Positions 42,180-52,800 of a stretch of 64,000 nt of DNA are shown here, piece after piece (positions within the stretch are counted from its first letter, which is position 1; each line of letters starts with the position of its first letter). The notes beneath the pieces were generated by a model. It was not told the origin of the DNA, searched no databases, and saw nothing but the letters and a program-made list of their open reading frames with translations. The DNA is from Eutreptiella sp. 'Long Island Sound 2002'. Its lineage: Eukaryota > Euglenozoa > Euglenophyceae > Eutreptiales > Eutreptiaceae. Made by a program: the position numbers and the translations under genes. The stretch spans positions 41,494,090-41,558,089 of the forward strand of contig OZ038382.1 in assembly GCA_964036045.1 (NCBI GenBank), written 5' to 3'.

Positions 42180-42668
42180 CCACACGAGCAACCTGCCCCC
42201 AAAACGAACCCAGCCCACGCCGCCCTGCAGGAAAGAAACACAATGTCAGACCGCCAAGACCAACCGACCGGCCAAGGCCAACCCAGCGGGTACGAAAAGG
42301 GAGGGCAGGCAGGGCAGGCCGGCGAAGAGGGACAGAGGGACAAGGCGGGGAAAGCGAGAAGAGGGGTCCGAACCCCCCCCCCCCCAACGTGCACACACCC
42401 CACTGCCGCGCGCCGGGCCACAGCCGGGCACCAACAGGGCCCGCCATGGAGCCAAACGGGCCCGCCAGAGAGAGGGTGTGTCCCCGCGCCTGCGCAGCAG
42501 CACGCCCGGGCAAGGAGCGCGCGCCACACACAGGCCAAGCAGGGCACACACGCAGCACCGCACGCCAGCACGCACCACGGCACAAAAACACGACACCACC
42601 ACGGCGAACACCCACACCCGACGACGAACGAGCCGCCAAGAACAAGTCCAAGCCCCGCAGTCCCCACA
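42180..42668 (+). other. Proximal leader, non-coding, with purine-rich island and C13 tract
   Basis: This is single-copy sequence between the 65-bp array and the 64-bp repeats. It holds a G/A-rich island (about 42296-42372), unlike the surrounding C/A-rich strand, followed directly by a run of 13 C (42373-42385). No frame shows protein-like composition. A similar purine island next to poly-C or poly-A tracts recurs near 44553-44690. Confidence 0.5.
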
Positions 42669-43011
42669 GCGCGACAGCCGCCGTCCGGATGGACGTGTGT
42701 GCGCCCGGCAGTGAACCCAGCCCCTGCCGGCTACGAACCAGCCGCCGTCCGGATGGACGTGTGTGCGCCCGGCAGTGAACCCAGCCCCTGCCGGCTACGA
42801 AACAGCCGCCGTCCGGATGGACGTGTGTGCGCCCGGCAGTGAACCCACCCCCTGCCGGCTACGAAACAGCCGCCGTCCGGACGGACGTGTGTGCGCCCGG
42901 CAGTGAACCCAGCCCCTGCCGGCTACGAAACAGCCGCCGTCCGGAGGGACGTGTGTGCGCCCGGCAGTGAACCCAGCCCCTGCCGGCTACGGAGCAGCCG
43001 CCGTCCGGAGG
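42669..43011 (+). repeat. 64-bp tandem repeat with two hairpins per unit (about 5.3 copies)
   Basis: CAGCCGCCGTCCGG recurs at 42675, 42739, 42803 and 42867, a 64-bp step, and continues to about 43011. Each unit has CGTCC/GGACG arms around a 4-nt loop (42682-42695) and CCGGCAG/CTGCCGG arms around 12 nt (42705-42730). Units differ mainly in the small loop (GGAT, GGAC, GGAG) while the arms stay intact, apart from the last copy. The setting suggests a structured or regulatory leader element. Confidence 0.88.
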
Positions 43012-45844
43012 TACGCGTGAGCACCCGGCGCCACCTGCCGGACGGCTCAGTTATCGCAAACCACACGCCCAATGGTACCACACCCAACACCACCCGCAAG
43101 GACACACCATCACCACCACCAGGCGCGCCCACCCGCCACCACACACAGAGCCACCCGCCGACACCACAACCACCAAGCAGTCCAGCCACAACCACCACCA
43201 CCATCCGCCAGGGGCCGCCCACAACATCACCAACAACACCCTCCCCCCCGGCAGCACTCGCGACGCACCACACCTGCCACACCCCCACACTTCACACCAC
43301 CCACACCGGAAACCGCCAACACCACCGTCCCACCCTTACCACCTGCAGCACCGTCACCATCGACGCCGCTAGCGGCACCACCATCACGCCCGACTGCACC
43401 ACGCGAACGACACGCCCAAAACCAGCACCCAACCCCAAACACACACACCGACACCACCCACGCCGACCAGACCCCACAACACCCACGCAACGCACACACC
43501 GGCCACGCTCCACCAGACAACACAAACCACCACACGCACGGCAACAGCGCACCCGACGCCCGCAGACCCCCCGCAGCCCGCGCCACGAACACACCAACAC
43601 GCACACCCGCACCCGGCCACGCCCACCAAGCGCCCGACGCACCGACCACCACAAGCACAGGCAACCGCCCAACGCCGGCACCGACTCCGCGGGCAGACAG
43701 GCAGACAAACCACCCCGTCGGCATCACCAACAGCACCAACGCCCAAGCCACCACCTGCAGCACCAACACCACCATCGCCCGTTGCACCAACGGCAAACCC
43801 CCCTCCGACCCCCACCACCTGTGCCCAACGCGTCACCTACGGCACACACCGGCCTCACCGTCACCCAGTGCATCGCCTACGTCACCCTCACCATCGGCAC
43901 CACCGACGACACCACCGCCCACAGCACCCCCAGCAACACCCTACGTAGGGACAGTACCAGCGGCGCCACCAGCCGGCACACCACCTACAGCACCCACATC
44001 AACATCGCCACCACCCATGACATCACCCACAGCACCCTCACCATCGACGCCGCCGGCAGCACCCTCACCGCCGGCACCACCAGTCGCGCCACCACCCACT
44101 ACACCACTTACAGCGACCACCGGAGCCGCAGGCCCCCCCAGCGCCCGCCCCGTCACCTATGACGCCAACAACGTCACCAACCCCGTTGCCGCCCGGCGCG
44201 TCACCCGAAGCACCCACGTCAACAACGCGGACCCGTTCCGACGCCTACAGCAGCCCCCCGTAGGCGTCACCAGCATCACCTCCACCCATTGCATCGCCCA
44301 CGGTACCCCAGCCCAACCCACTGCGCCTTCGGCGCACACATACCCGACACCCACACAAACCAACCACGCCCACACTGCCCACCACCCCATCAGCCCACGC
44401 CACGAACACACCCACACGCACGCCCACGCCCGGCCACGCCACCCGGACACTAACCGGGAGCCACAGCCACCCACCCTGGCGGTCTGGGAACCGGGAGCCG
44501 ACACCGACACACACCCACACCCACGTACAGCACCCCAGCCAGCCCCCCCCCCAAAAAAAAAAAAAAAACAAAGCCAAACAGGCCAGCGAAAAGAGAGGAG
44601 TAAGGGACATGCAGAGGAAGGGGCCACGGGGGGAACAGAGGGCAAACACGCAAGCCCACACACGCGCGCCCCCCCCCCCAGCCAGCCCAACCCCGCATGT
44701 CCCGCACCCTCCCAGGAACCGCAAAGCCCAAGACCACCCCCCAGGCACCACCACAACAGACCACCAAGAGGAGCCGCCGAGGGCGACACACGACACACCG
44801 CCGCCAAACACACGGTCGACACCGACACAAGCCCCACCCCCACAACCCGCCGCACCCACCGCTGCGGCGCCCCAACACACAATGCTGCCCCCATGGATGC
44901 GATACACCCCAAAAACCCCCTTCAGCCGGCCGGCCAGAGGCCACCACGGGACGCACCAAGGGGACGCCGCGGAATACCCACCCACAGTGCGGCCCCGACA
45001 CCCGCTACCCGCCGGCATCCTACCACGGGCCCACCCCACACCCGAGCACATAGGCCCCCTCCCACCGTGGAAACGATACACCCCAACCACACACCGCCAC
45101 TCACCACCCGCGGGCACCGCACCGGGGCCACAACACGCCCAAGCAGCCGCGACCCACCGACCCGCGGACCCCGCAAGCGCAATACCCCACACCAACGGAC
45201 CCACCCAACGGCGGGCCGGCACCCCCAAGCACCACACGACCACACCCCCCTGGTTGCGACACTCCAGTCCCGCACACCCCGCCCCAGGGGACCCCAGGCC
45301 CTACGCCACACCGACCCCGCACAGGCCACGTACTGAAACACACCAGGAGAACGATCAAGAGACCACGCGGGGCTGCCCCACACCACCAGAGGACAAACCA
45401 CAGGCGACAGCCCACCCCACCAGACCTGGACACGGTGCCCCCCCCCCCCAACGGGAAGGCCACCACACAGCACAACACCACCATACCGCACCGCACCCCC
45501 CTCCCCCACCCGGGGGCACGGGACACCACAGCCCACCAACATAGGAACGAAGCCACGCCCCACCGACCCCGCACCCCACCCCACCGGCACCACCCCTGGA
45601 AACCCCGCACACCTCGCGCCAGCTCAACACCCACCACCGGCCACAACCCGAACCGCACACAGGGGCAACACCACCGGCCAGGACAGCCACCAGCGGGCAG
45701 CCACACACCACAGCCACGCCAAACGGCGCGCCTCCCCCGGCGCACGACCCCGCACCGGCCGCCGCACGTGCCCCGAACACCAGCATCACACGCCCACCGT
45801 GCCATGACGCAACACCCCAGCACGTGAACACGCAAGATGACCCC
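43012..45844 (+). other. Long C/A-rich leader, probably non-coding
   Basis: This 2.8-kb stretch is C- and A-rich, with minisatellite-like ACC/CAC/GCACC repeats and a C10-A16 tract at 43-45 kb (44543-44568). Long open frames exist (for example 43072-45336, 754 codons), but their translations are Pro/Thr/His/Ala low-complexity with no fold-like segments, and several overlapping frames look the same. A motif around CCCATGGATGCGATACACCCC is repeated with changes near 44890 and 45066. Best read as untranslated leader or eroded sequence; a disordered protein cannot be excluded. Confidence 0.5.
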
Positions 45845-46215
45845 ATGGCCCTGGACATCGACAGCCTGCTAGAACTGGAACTCCAACACACGGAGGACAC
45901 GGAGCATCATATGGACCTCACCCCGCCGGAGCTCGAGCCCACAGCAAGCAGCCCCGCAGACCCCAACCCGCAAAATGCCCCCCCACGGCCCCCCCCCCCC
46001 GCGAGAGGGCGCCCTGGACGCACCTGTCCAACGCCCTGCGGCGCCACCACCCCACCCACGAAGCCAGCAACGGGCCCGCCGAGTAGCGGGCGTCACTCGA
46101 GCGCGACCTGCCCGACGTCACGGGGCCGGGACTCCACGGGTACACCACCGCCCCCCCCCCTCCAGGCACCCCCACACAAGAATGGGAGGACGAGTACGCC
46201 GTCGACGTCACCGAC
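45845..46215 (+). CDS. ORF1 N-terminal segment, broken by C12 frame change and TAG
   Basis: An ATG at 45845 opens an acidic, protein-like start (MALDIDSLLELELQHTED) in the frame whose codons begin at 45845. At the C12 run 45989-46000 the protein-like reading moves to the frame used by ORF1 (RERAPWTHLSNALRR, then RASLERDLPDVTGPG), a -1 change. In that frame one TAG interrupts at 46084-46086 (context GAG-TAG-CGG) before the ATG at 46216. The continuous protein character on both sides suggests ORF1 originally began at 45845 and was about 1,280 aa. Causes could be loss of one C and a CAG-to-TAG mutation in this copy, programmed slippage on the C run, or a homopolymer error in the assembly. Confidence 0.6.
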
Positions 46216-49200
46216 ATGACGGCATACATGGAAAGCGTGGAGGACCCGGAACAAGACACCGTCCTCAGCCTCCTCGCCTACCACCGCTGGAGATGGGGCC
46301 ATCAGGTCACCCTCCACCGACCGCAGGACGGGCCCCACCAGTGGTCCCCAGAGCAAACGGCGAAGTGGGACATCGTCCTCCAACTCACCCCCGAGGGCTT
46401 CTACACCCTCACGCACAGCGGATTACCCGACGCCGCACCCAATGCACAGGCGCTGCCGCTGGCCCAGCCCCAGGAGGACGACGCAGACGCACCCCCACCG
46501 GAGGAATGTAATTGGGACCCCCCCACGGCCACCACCGAACGCATGCCGCACCGGCTCACCAAACGTCACCTCCCCCACGACTACCACGCCACCAACGACT
46601 CGCGGGGACGCCGCACACTGCCCCTGCAGTGGGCATCACCCAAAGGCACCTTCACGTGGGGGGAAATCCTCCCCGGCGCCGTGGCGCTCACGTACCTGTG
46701 GCTCCGGGACGCGGAGACGCACGCGCAGCCCCCCGGCACACACCTCCTCCTCACCCTGGAGGGAGAGGCCGCCGTCGAAAACGTCCACACAGCGGAAGGA
46801 GAGGACTACTTGACGGCGAACGCGGACACCGCAGTATGGCTACACGCTCACGAGCACACCACACCCCCCACCGTAGTACCGGGGTCACACCCCTGGCACG
46901 TGGTCATCGTGCGACTACCCACAGGAGCAGACACAGGAAGCGCCCAACAGGGATGGGCGGACAGGTGGGCACACGTGTGCGCCTCCCTGCACGAAGGGCT
47001 GCACAGACCCTCCCTCACCAGTCACACCCTCGAACCGGCCCCCACCACGGCCGAATCCCACACCGGGGCGGCCCCCCCCACCGGAGTCTGGGCCTACACG
47101 CGCACCCTCCACCGCGAGGCAGCGGAAGCCCTCAAGACCGCCATCTCCAACCACCAAGGCCTCGTGCACACCCCCCACGATAACACACAAAAGGGCTACA
47201 CCCTATGGTGGCACCACCCCGCACCAGAAGGGGGCCTGCAGCCACCGGCAGACCAGCCTGGCATCGGCCCAGACCTCACGGCGATCGCCCGCGCCGTCGC
47301 CGCCATGGCCCAGCAAGTTGGGGCGCCACCTCAATGGGCACCGTCCATCATCAAGGAAACGGCGGCACGCCACAACCCAGCTTTCGCACACTTCCGGGGA
47401 CGCCCCATTCATCCCACCCTACCGGACCTCGACCTCCCCGCCCACGATGCGTGGGCAGTCCACATCCTCGTGCCCCACGACACCGCCCCCAAAACAGGGG
47501 ACGCGACGGCACGCATCACCAAACAACTCCCCAATACCGCGCTCCACTACGACGTACCAACGCCCAACGTCATCGTCACCCACAACACGGGTCGCGACCA
47601 CTACTACCTCCAGGCCACGCATGAGCGCTCCCCCATCACCGTATACACCTTCACCACCTACCCTGGCCTCCAGCCACCGCAACACCACCCACGCCCGGCA
47701 TGGAAGCACCCCCTACACGTCGCCCCGACCCCACGCAAAAGGCCCACCCACCACGCGCCCCCTCCCGCCGACAGCACCGCCCTCCACACCGCCCGCAGAC
47801 GGGCCGCAGCACAACACCAAAGCCACCTGCTCCCACGCATTAACGCTGGGCCCGGCACCATCACCGAGGCCACCCACAAAAGCACCTTGAGCCTACTGGC
47901 TCGCAAACTACGCCCCAAAATGGCACTGGAGGACACGCTCTGGATATACTATGGCGAAGGCCGCACGGCACGGGTGGCGGACCTCCGCAATATCATCCCC
48001 CGCCACATCCAGCGAGCGGTAGGGCCCTTCACGGTGTACGCGGTACCGCACCCCATAACAGCCCCATGCACCCACTGCAACCCTAGGTGCGCGCTACCAT
48101 GCGCAGGCGCTCTGCAGCAACCCCTGCCCACCCCTACCTACAGGGGGGGCATATTCCTCGGCACGGTGCCCGGAGACCCACACCCCTACCTCCTGCCCGC
48201 GGCGGACCGCCACCACGCCATACCACTACACCTTGTCGAGCACCTGGCGGTGGGACCATCCCCCTTCCAGAAGCGCCCCCCCCACACCCCATCCGACGGA
48301 CGCCCGCCAGATGAGCCGACACACGCCACACCTGGACCCAAACGCGCCATCGCACTCCTCACCCTAAAGGCGGAAGCCGCCATCCCCCGAGACCTGGAGG
48401 GGGAAAACCACCTCATGGTGGAAGGGCTGACGGAACACGTCCTGATCGCAGCCATGTACGCCACGGCGTCCGCATCCCGCCTCTGGGAAGACCGCCCCTC
48501 CCCACCTCTAGCCCAAGCAGCGCAGGACGCCCCCGACACGGGCCCCACCGCCGAGGACATCCACCAAATCCTCAACATGCGAGCACCCCCGAAGACCCAG
48601 CCTGCGGTCTGCCCCATCCAGCTCGTCAGCTGGGACGCCATGGACGCCCCCCCGGCCACCACGGAGGTCCACATCCTCAAACACCGGGACACCTGGTGGA
48701 CGGTGGAATGGGACGACCACGGCAAGGTCAGACGGGCAACGGCACACGCCCCCGACGGCGAAGTCCCGCCCCCACCACGCGGAGGAGACCGCTTGCGACT
48801 CGCCGCACGCATCCCCCACGCCCCAGAGGCAGCCTGGGAAGCGCTGCACTACGCCCTCTACTGGGCGCAGGGGGCGCCAGAAGGCCCCCTCCCCCCGGAA
48901 CGCACCCCAGCGTGGACACGCCACGCCACCCGCTACACGGCCCACATGCGCCGCCACGGGGCAGGCACCGGGCACCGGCTCCTCACCTGGCCCACGGACC
49001 CGCCCGACGCCCTGCAGGAGGCCGAGGAAGTGCTTGGCCTCATGACCAAGCAAGTGTTCCAACTGGCGGACCCCGTCCCCACGTCCAAGCCCGACGTCCC
49101 AGCCGCCCGCGAACACCCCGTGTTTGCACCGGGCCACGCACCCGTACAGCGTCCCCAGGGCGCACCTCCCCAACGGGGACAACCCGCTGCCCGACGCCGC

Positions 49201-49680
49201 CAAGGTGCGCAAAAGCGCAAGGCCTCCACACAGGCCAAACCCGCGCCAAAGCCAAGGGCCAAGCCGAAGAGCTGGACCAAAGAGGAAGCCGCTGCCCTGT
49301 ATCCCGAATACGCCATCAACACCCGGGTGCAGCTGCCCTTCGAGTACCCCACGGCCGCGGGCCCCTCCAAGTGGATATGGGCCGCAGGGGAGGTCAAGCA
49401 CCGGTACCGCGTCACCGGGGACCACCAGGGGTTCAAGATCAACGTCAAGTGGGACCCGGCCACCCCCAACGACAAGAAGCTGGGGCGCACCATCGAACTC
49501 TGGCGAGACCAAGCCGGTCGTGAGATGGTCCCCATGCAGCTGTGCACCCCCGACACGGAGCACCTCACCGGCACCAAGTACACGGGCGAAGTCCACAATG
49601 CATGGGCCCTACCCCAACCCCAGAAGCGGAACCGCAGGGCACCCACAGCTCAGGGCGTCATCGACCTCCTCAACGCCTGA
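46216..49680 (+). CDS. Retrotransposon ORF1 protein (1154 aa from this ATG)
   Basis: This is the upstream large ORF of the element, in the position of LINE ORF1 (usually an RNA-binding, particle-forming protein). I recognise no RRM or zinc-knuckle array. Visible features are a CTHCNPRCALPC cluster at residues 618-629 (C-x2-C-x3-C-x3-C, possibly zinc-binding), several globular-looking stretches rich in Trp, Leu and acidic residues, a basic Lys/Arg/Pro linker near residues 1000-1025, and a C-terminal beta-rich stretch (about 1030-1115, INTRVQLPFEY ... KINVKWD) that resembles a small SH3-like or Tudor-like barrel. At 1154 aa it is two to three times longer than typical ORF1 proteins. The open frame continues upstream of this ATG to the TAG at 46084. 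It ends at TGA 49678, followed by CGG and a hairpin, in frame with ORF2. Function beyond retrotransposition is unknown. Confidence 0.75.
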   Translation: MTAYMESVEDPEQDTVLSLLAYHRWRWGHQVTLHRPQDGPHQWSPEQTAKWDIVLQLTPEGFYTLTHSGLPDAAPNAQALPLAQPQEDDADAPPPEECNWDPPTATTERMPHRLTKRHLPHDYHATNDSRGRRTLPLQWASPKGTFTWGEILPGAVALTYLWLRDAETHAQPPGTHLLLTLEGEAAVENVHTAEGEDYLTANADTAVWLHAHEHTTPPTVVPGSHPWHVVIVRLPTGADTGSAQQGWADRWAHVCASLHEGLHRPSLTSHTLEPAPTTAESHTGAAPPTGVWAYTRTLHREAAEALKTAISNHQGLVHTPHDNTQKGYTLWWHHPAPEGGLQPPADQPGIGPDLTAIARAVAAMAQQVGAPPQWAPSIIKETAARHNPAFAHFRGRPIHPTLPDLDLPAHDAWAVHILVPHDTAPKTGDATARITKQLPNTALHYDVPTPNVIVTHNTGRDHYYLQATHERSPITVYTFTTYPGLQPPQHHPRPAWKHPLHVAPTPRKRPTHHAPPPADSTALHTARRRAAAQHQSHLLPRINAGPGTITEATHKSTLSLLARKLRPKMALEDTLWIYYGEGRTARVADLRNIIPRHIQRAVGPFTVYAVPHPITAPCTHCNPRCALPCAGALQQPLPTPTYRGGIFLGTVPGDPHPYLLPAADRHHAIPLHLVEHLAVGPSPFQKRPPHTPSDGRPPDEPTHATPGPKRAIALLTLKAEAAIPRDLEGENHLMVEGLTEHVLIAAMYATASASRLWEDRPSPPLAQAAQDAPDTGPTAEDIHQILNMRAPPKTQPAVCPIQLVSWDAMDAPPATTEVHILKHRDTWWTVEWDDHGKVRRATAHAPDGEVPPPPRGGDRLRLAARIPHAPEAAWEALHYALYWAQGAPEGPLPPERTPAWTRHATRYTAHMRRHGAGTGHRLLTWPTDPPDALQEAEEVLGLMTKQVFQLADPVPTSKPDVPAAREHPVFAPGHAPVQRPQGAPPQRGQPAARRRQGAQKRKASTQAKPAPKPRAKPKSWTKEEAAALYPEYAINTRVQLPFEYPTAAGPSKWIWAAGEVKHRYRVTGDHQGFKINVKWDPATPNDKKLGRTIELWRDQAGREMVPMQLCTPDTEHLTGTKYTGEVHNAWALPQPQKRNRRAPTAQGVIDLLNA

Positions 49681-49709
49681 CGGGGCCAGGGCCGGACACG
49701 GCCCGCCCC
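49678..49709 (+). promoter_or_regulatory. Candidate leaky UGA-CGG stop with 3' hairpin between ORF1 and ORF2
   Basis: The ORF1 stop TGA (49678-49680) is followed by CGG, one of the contexts known to favour UGA readthrough in several plant RNA viruses. Immediately downstream, GGGGC (49682-49686) can pair with GCCCC (49705-49709) and GGGCC (49689-49693) with GGCCC (49700-49704). That makes a 10-bp stem with a 2-nt bulge and a 6-nt loop. ORF2 continues in the same frame, and its endonuclease homology appears to start before its first ATG. In known viral cases the stem usually begins several nucleotides further from the stop, so the spacing is atypical. Confidence 0.5.
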
Positions 49710-49821
49710 CCCAACTACCGGTCCCCAGAAACCGGCGCCTGCGGAAGCCCACGCCCGCATCAACATCCTCAACGAGCCCGCGGTCACCTACGACCCCACC
49801 AAGGCCGCCACACTGCAAGCC

Positions 49822-52800
49822 ATGCCCGGGCCGCACCCCCAAGGCGCAGACCTCCTGGGGTTCCTGGAGCAAGCCCTCCGCAAAGCGGACCAACCCGAAC
49901 CAGCACCAATCCTGGACCCAGAGGGGAACAAATATCACGCCCACTGGGAACGGGGGGTACCCCTCTACCACAAGACATCGGTCACGGTACATGCCCACCC
50001 CGACCTCGGAGTGGATGGTCGCCTCGGGGCGTACGAGTGCGTGGGGCCCGGATGGCAGCTAAACGTGCTGCTCACGCACGTCCCGTTCGGGGAGGAGACC
50101 AAGGACTTCCTGGACACCCTGAGCCTGGCGTACCGCCGACTCTCTCTCCTGGCACCCACCATCATCATAGGCGACCTAAACGCCGCTCCCACCGACGACG
50201 ACCGCACCGGCCCACCCACAGCCACCGACATAGCTGTCCGGGACGCCATGCACCAGCTGGGCCTCACCGACCTCACGGCAGGGCTCACCGGCACACCCTC
50301 CCATTACCCCCACCAAGCCGGCACCCACCCATCCCGCATCGACACGTGCTACGGGGACCCAACCACGGTGCGCGTCCACGAAGCAGCCTACGGGGACCTC
50401 CCGCCCACAGGCACGGGCCACAGGCCCCTCTACATCGACCTCATCATCCCCGACCTACCCCCACCCGCAGCCACCCTGCCAGACGACACCCTCCCACCCA
50501 CACTGCAGTTCCCGGCCGAGGACGACCACGGCGCCTGGCACAGGTATAACAGGGCCCTACACGCCATCCTACGCCGCCCGGGTGCACCGACACTCACCAC
50601 CGCCATGCGCCGGGCGGCACAAGCATGCGGCATGGAGCGTGACACCAACCACACGGGAGCACCACCAGACCTCACCCTCCAGCAACTCGTCCATGACATC
50701 TGGACCACGAAAGGGGAACTCACCACCCTGCTACGCCCCAGCACACCGGAGGCACGAGACCGGGACGCCCACCTCCGTACGCTCCTCACCACCCGCCGCC
50801 ACCAACTCCAGGAATGGCACGCCCACCGCATAGCGGCAGCAGCCCAGGAACGCGAAAGATACGGCAGAAATGACACGCCGTACAAGTCCCTACGGTACGT
50901 CAGCCGCATCCTGGAGGACACGGGGCGCTGTACCATCCACGTGGTCCGCACCCCCGAAGGAAGCCTCACCAATGACCCCGACGCCGTCCTCCAGGCAGTC
51001 CTGGACAGCTTCCAGGCGCAACACGGGGACGCCCTCCCCGAGCTCGACCCCCACACCAGAAACACCATCCGCGAGCATGTGCCCAGGGTCTTCAACCGGG
51101 AACAGCGGCGCGCCATCGAACACGACCCCTTCAGCATCTCAGAACTGCAGCGCGCCCTGGACCGCCTGAAGAAGGGGGTCGTGCCCGGCGTCGACGGTTT
51201 GCCGGCCGAAGCGTACCAACGTCTCACCCTGCCCATCAAACGCCGCCTGGCAGCCCGCCTGTGGGACATCGTCACGGGCGCCGCGCCCATCCCCCCTGAG
51301 TGGGCCAACCTGGTCCACCCCCTCTACAAAAAGGGGGACTGGGCGCAGCCGGGGAACTGGCGGCCCATAGTATGCGCCACCACCGAGGTCAAGCTGGTGT
51401 GGACGCTCATCCTAGGCCGCATCGCGCCAGCAGTCTTCGCCCACGTGCCCGCCAGCATGTGGGGGGCCATGGCCGGCAGGTCCCCCCACGAGGCCATCTT
51501 CCTCCAGGACACCGCACTGGACATGAACTCCTACGAGATGATCATCGCCTCCCTCGATGTCCAAGGCGCGTTCCCCCACGCCCCACACCGGCTCCTCACG
51601 GAGGTATGGGATGCCATGGGCCTCCCATTCCTATCCTTCATGACCGGGTACATCCAAACCCGACTCTACGCCGTCATCACGGCCGCGGGCCTCACCCCCT
51701 GGACCGGCACAGACAGCGGGGTCCCCCAAGGAGGCGCCGAAGGCCCCTTCCTCTACCTCCTCGTCACCCTGCCACTGGCATTCGAGCTAGCACGGGTATA
51801 CCCGGGGTACGCCCCATACCCGCTACGGTCCCCCCTCATCAACTTCGCAGATGACAACCTCCTCACTACGGCCACCCGCCACCGCGACCCTGAGAACGCA
51901 GGGCTACCAACGACCACCGAACAAGCGTCCGCCATTCTCCAACTCACCACAACCTACCTGGACGCCCACCAGCTCCTAGTGCACCCCCGCAAATCGGTCG
52001 GGCTGGCCGACGCCAAGACCCCCACCCCCCACATCCGGAAAGGCGAACCCCTGCACCTGGAAGACACCACAGTCCACCTGGGAGTCACACAGGCCACGCA
52101 GCACCACCACATCACACTCCCAAGCAAGCTAGAAGAGCGCCTCGCCCGGCTAACCCAAATTGCCAGGGGGGACCTCCTGTCTACGCAGGGCCTGGCGTAC
52201 TTCATGGAAGCAGTGCTCAACGCGGCCATCGGGTACCAAGCCCTGCACCTCCCGCGCCCCCAAGACGCACTACGCCACGCTCGACAACAAGTGACGAAGG
52301 CATGGGCGCAACACGGAGGCTGGCCCACGTCTTTCCCCAAGGAGGCCATGATGGCCCACTGGCGCTACTACGGAGACAATACGGGCGCCCTGGTCGACAT
52401 GGCCTATGCCAAACACGCAGCACACCTCCTACACAGGGTAACACACAACCACCAACCAGAAGTTCGCGAGGCGGCGGCCATACGCATAAAAGAAGCGCAA
52501 ATGGCCCGCAACACCTGCCCCCGGTGGATACTGGCACAACACGGCGTCTCCACCCCCGTGGGCACTGGCATCTGGGCCCAGCTACAACTCCTCCTACCGC
52601 ACCACACGCACGCCATCCTGACAAACCACCACTGCGATCAACAGGGGCCACTCGTGGCCACACACACCGACATCCACCGACGCCCGGCAGGCGAGGTGGA
52701 CACCCTGCGCCTCGTAGGGGCCACCATCACCATAGTGTATATCACCCCAACACAGATGCAGATCATGGCCCAATGCGACGCCCACCACGCCCCGTTCCTT

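Noticed and set aside
39846-42667. Minus-strand open frames of 637-790 residues rich in Cys, Arg and Trp across the 65-bp array
   Set aside because: A T-poor plus strand leaves few stops on the minus strand, and a 65-bp unit cycles through all three frames. The translations are pure repeats.
43072-45336. 754-codon plus-strand open frame in the leader
   Set aside because: Pro/Thr/His/Ala low-complexity with no motif; neighbouring frames look equally open. Kept as leader, not as a gene.
46650-46920. Cupin-like appearance of an ORF1 stretch (TWGEILPGAVALTYLWLR and following)
   Set aside because: No complete metal-binding motif pair; the resemblance is only in beta-strand pattern.
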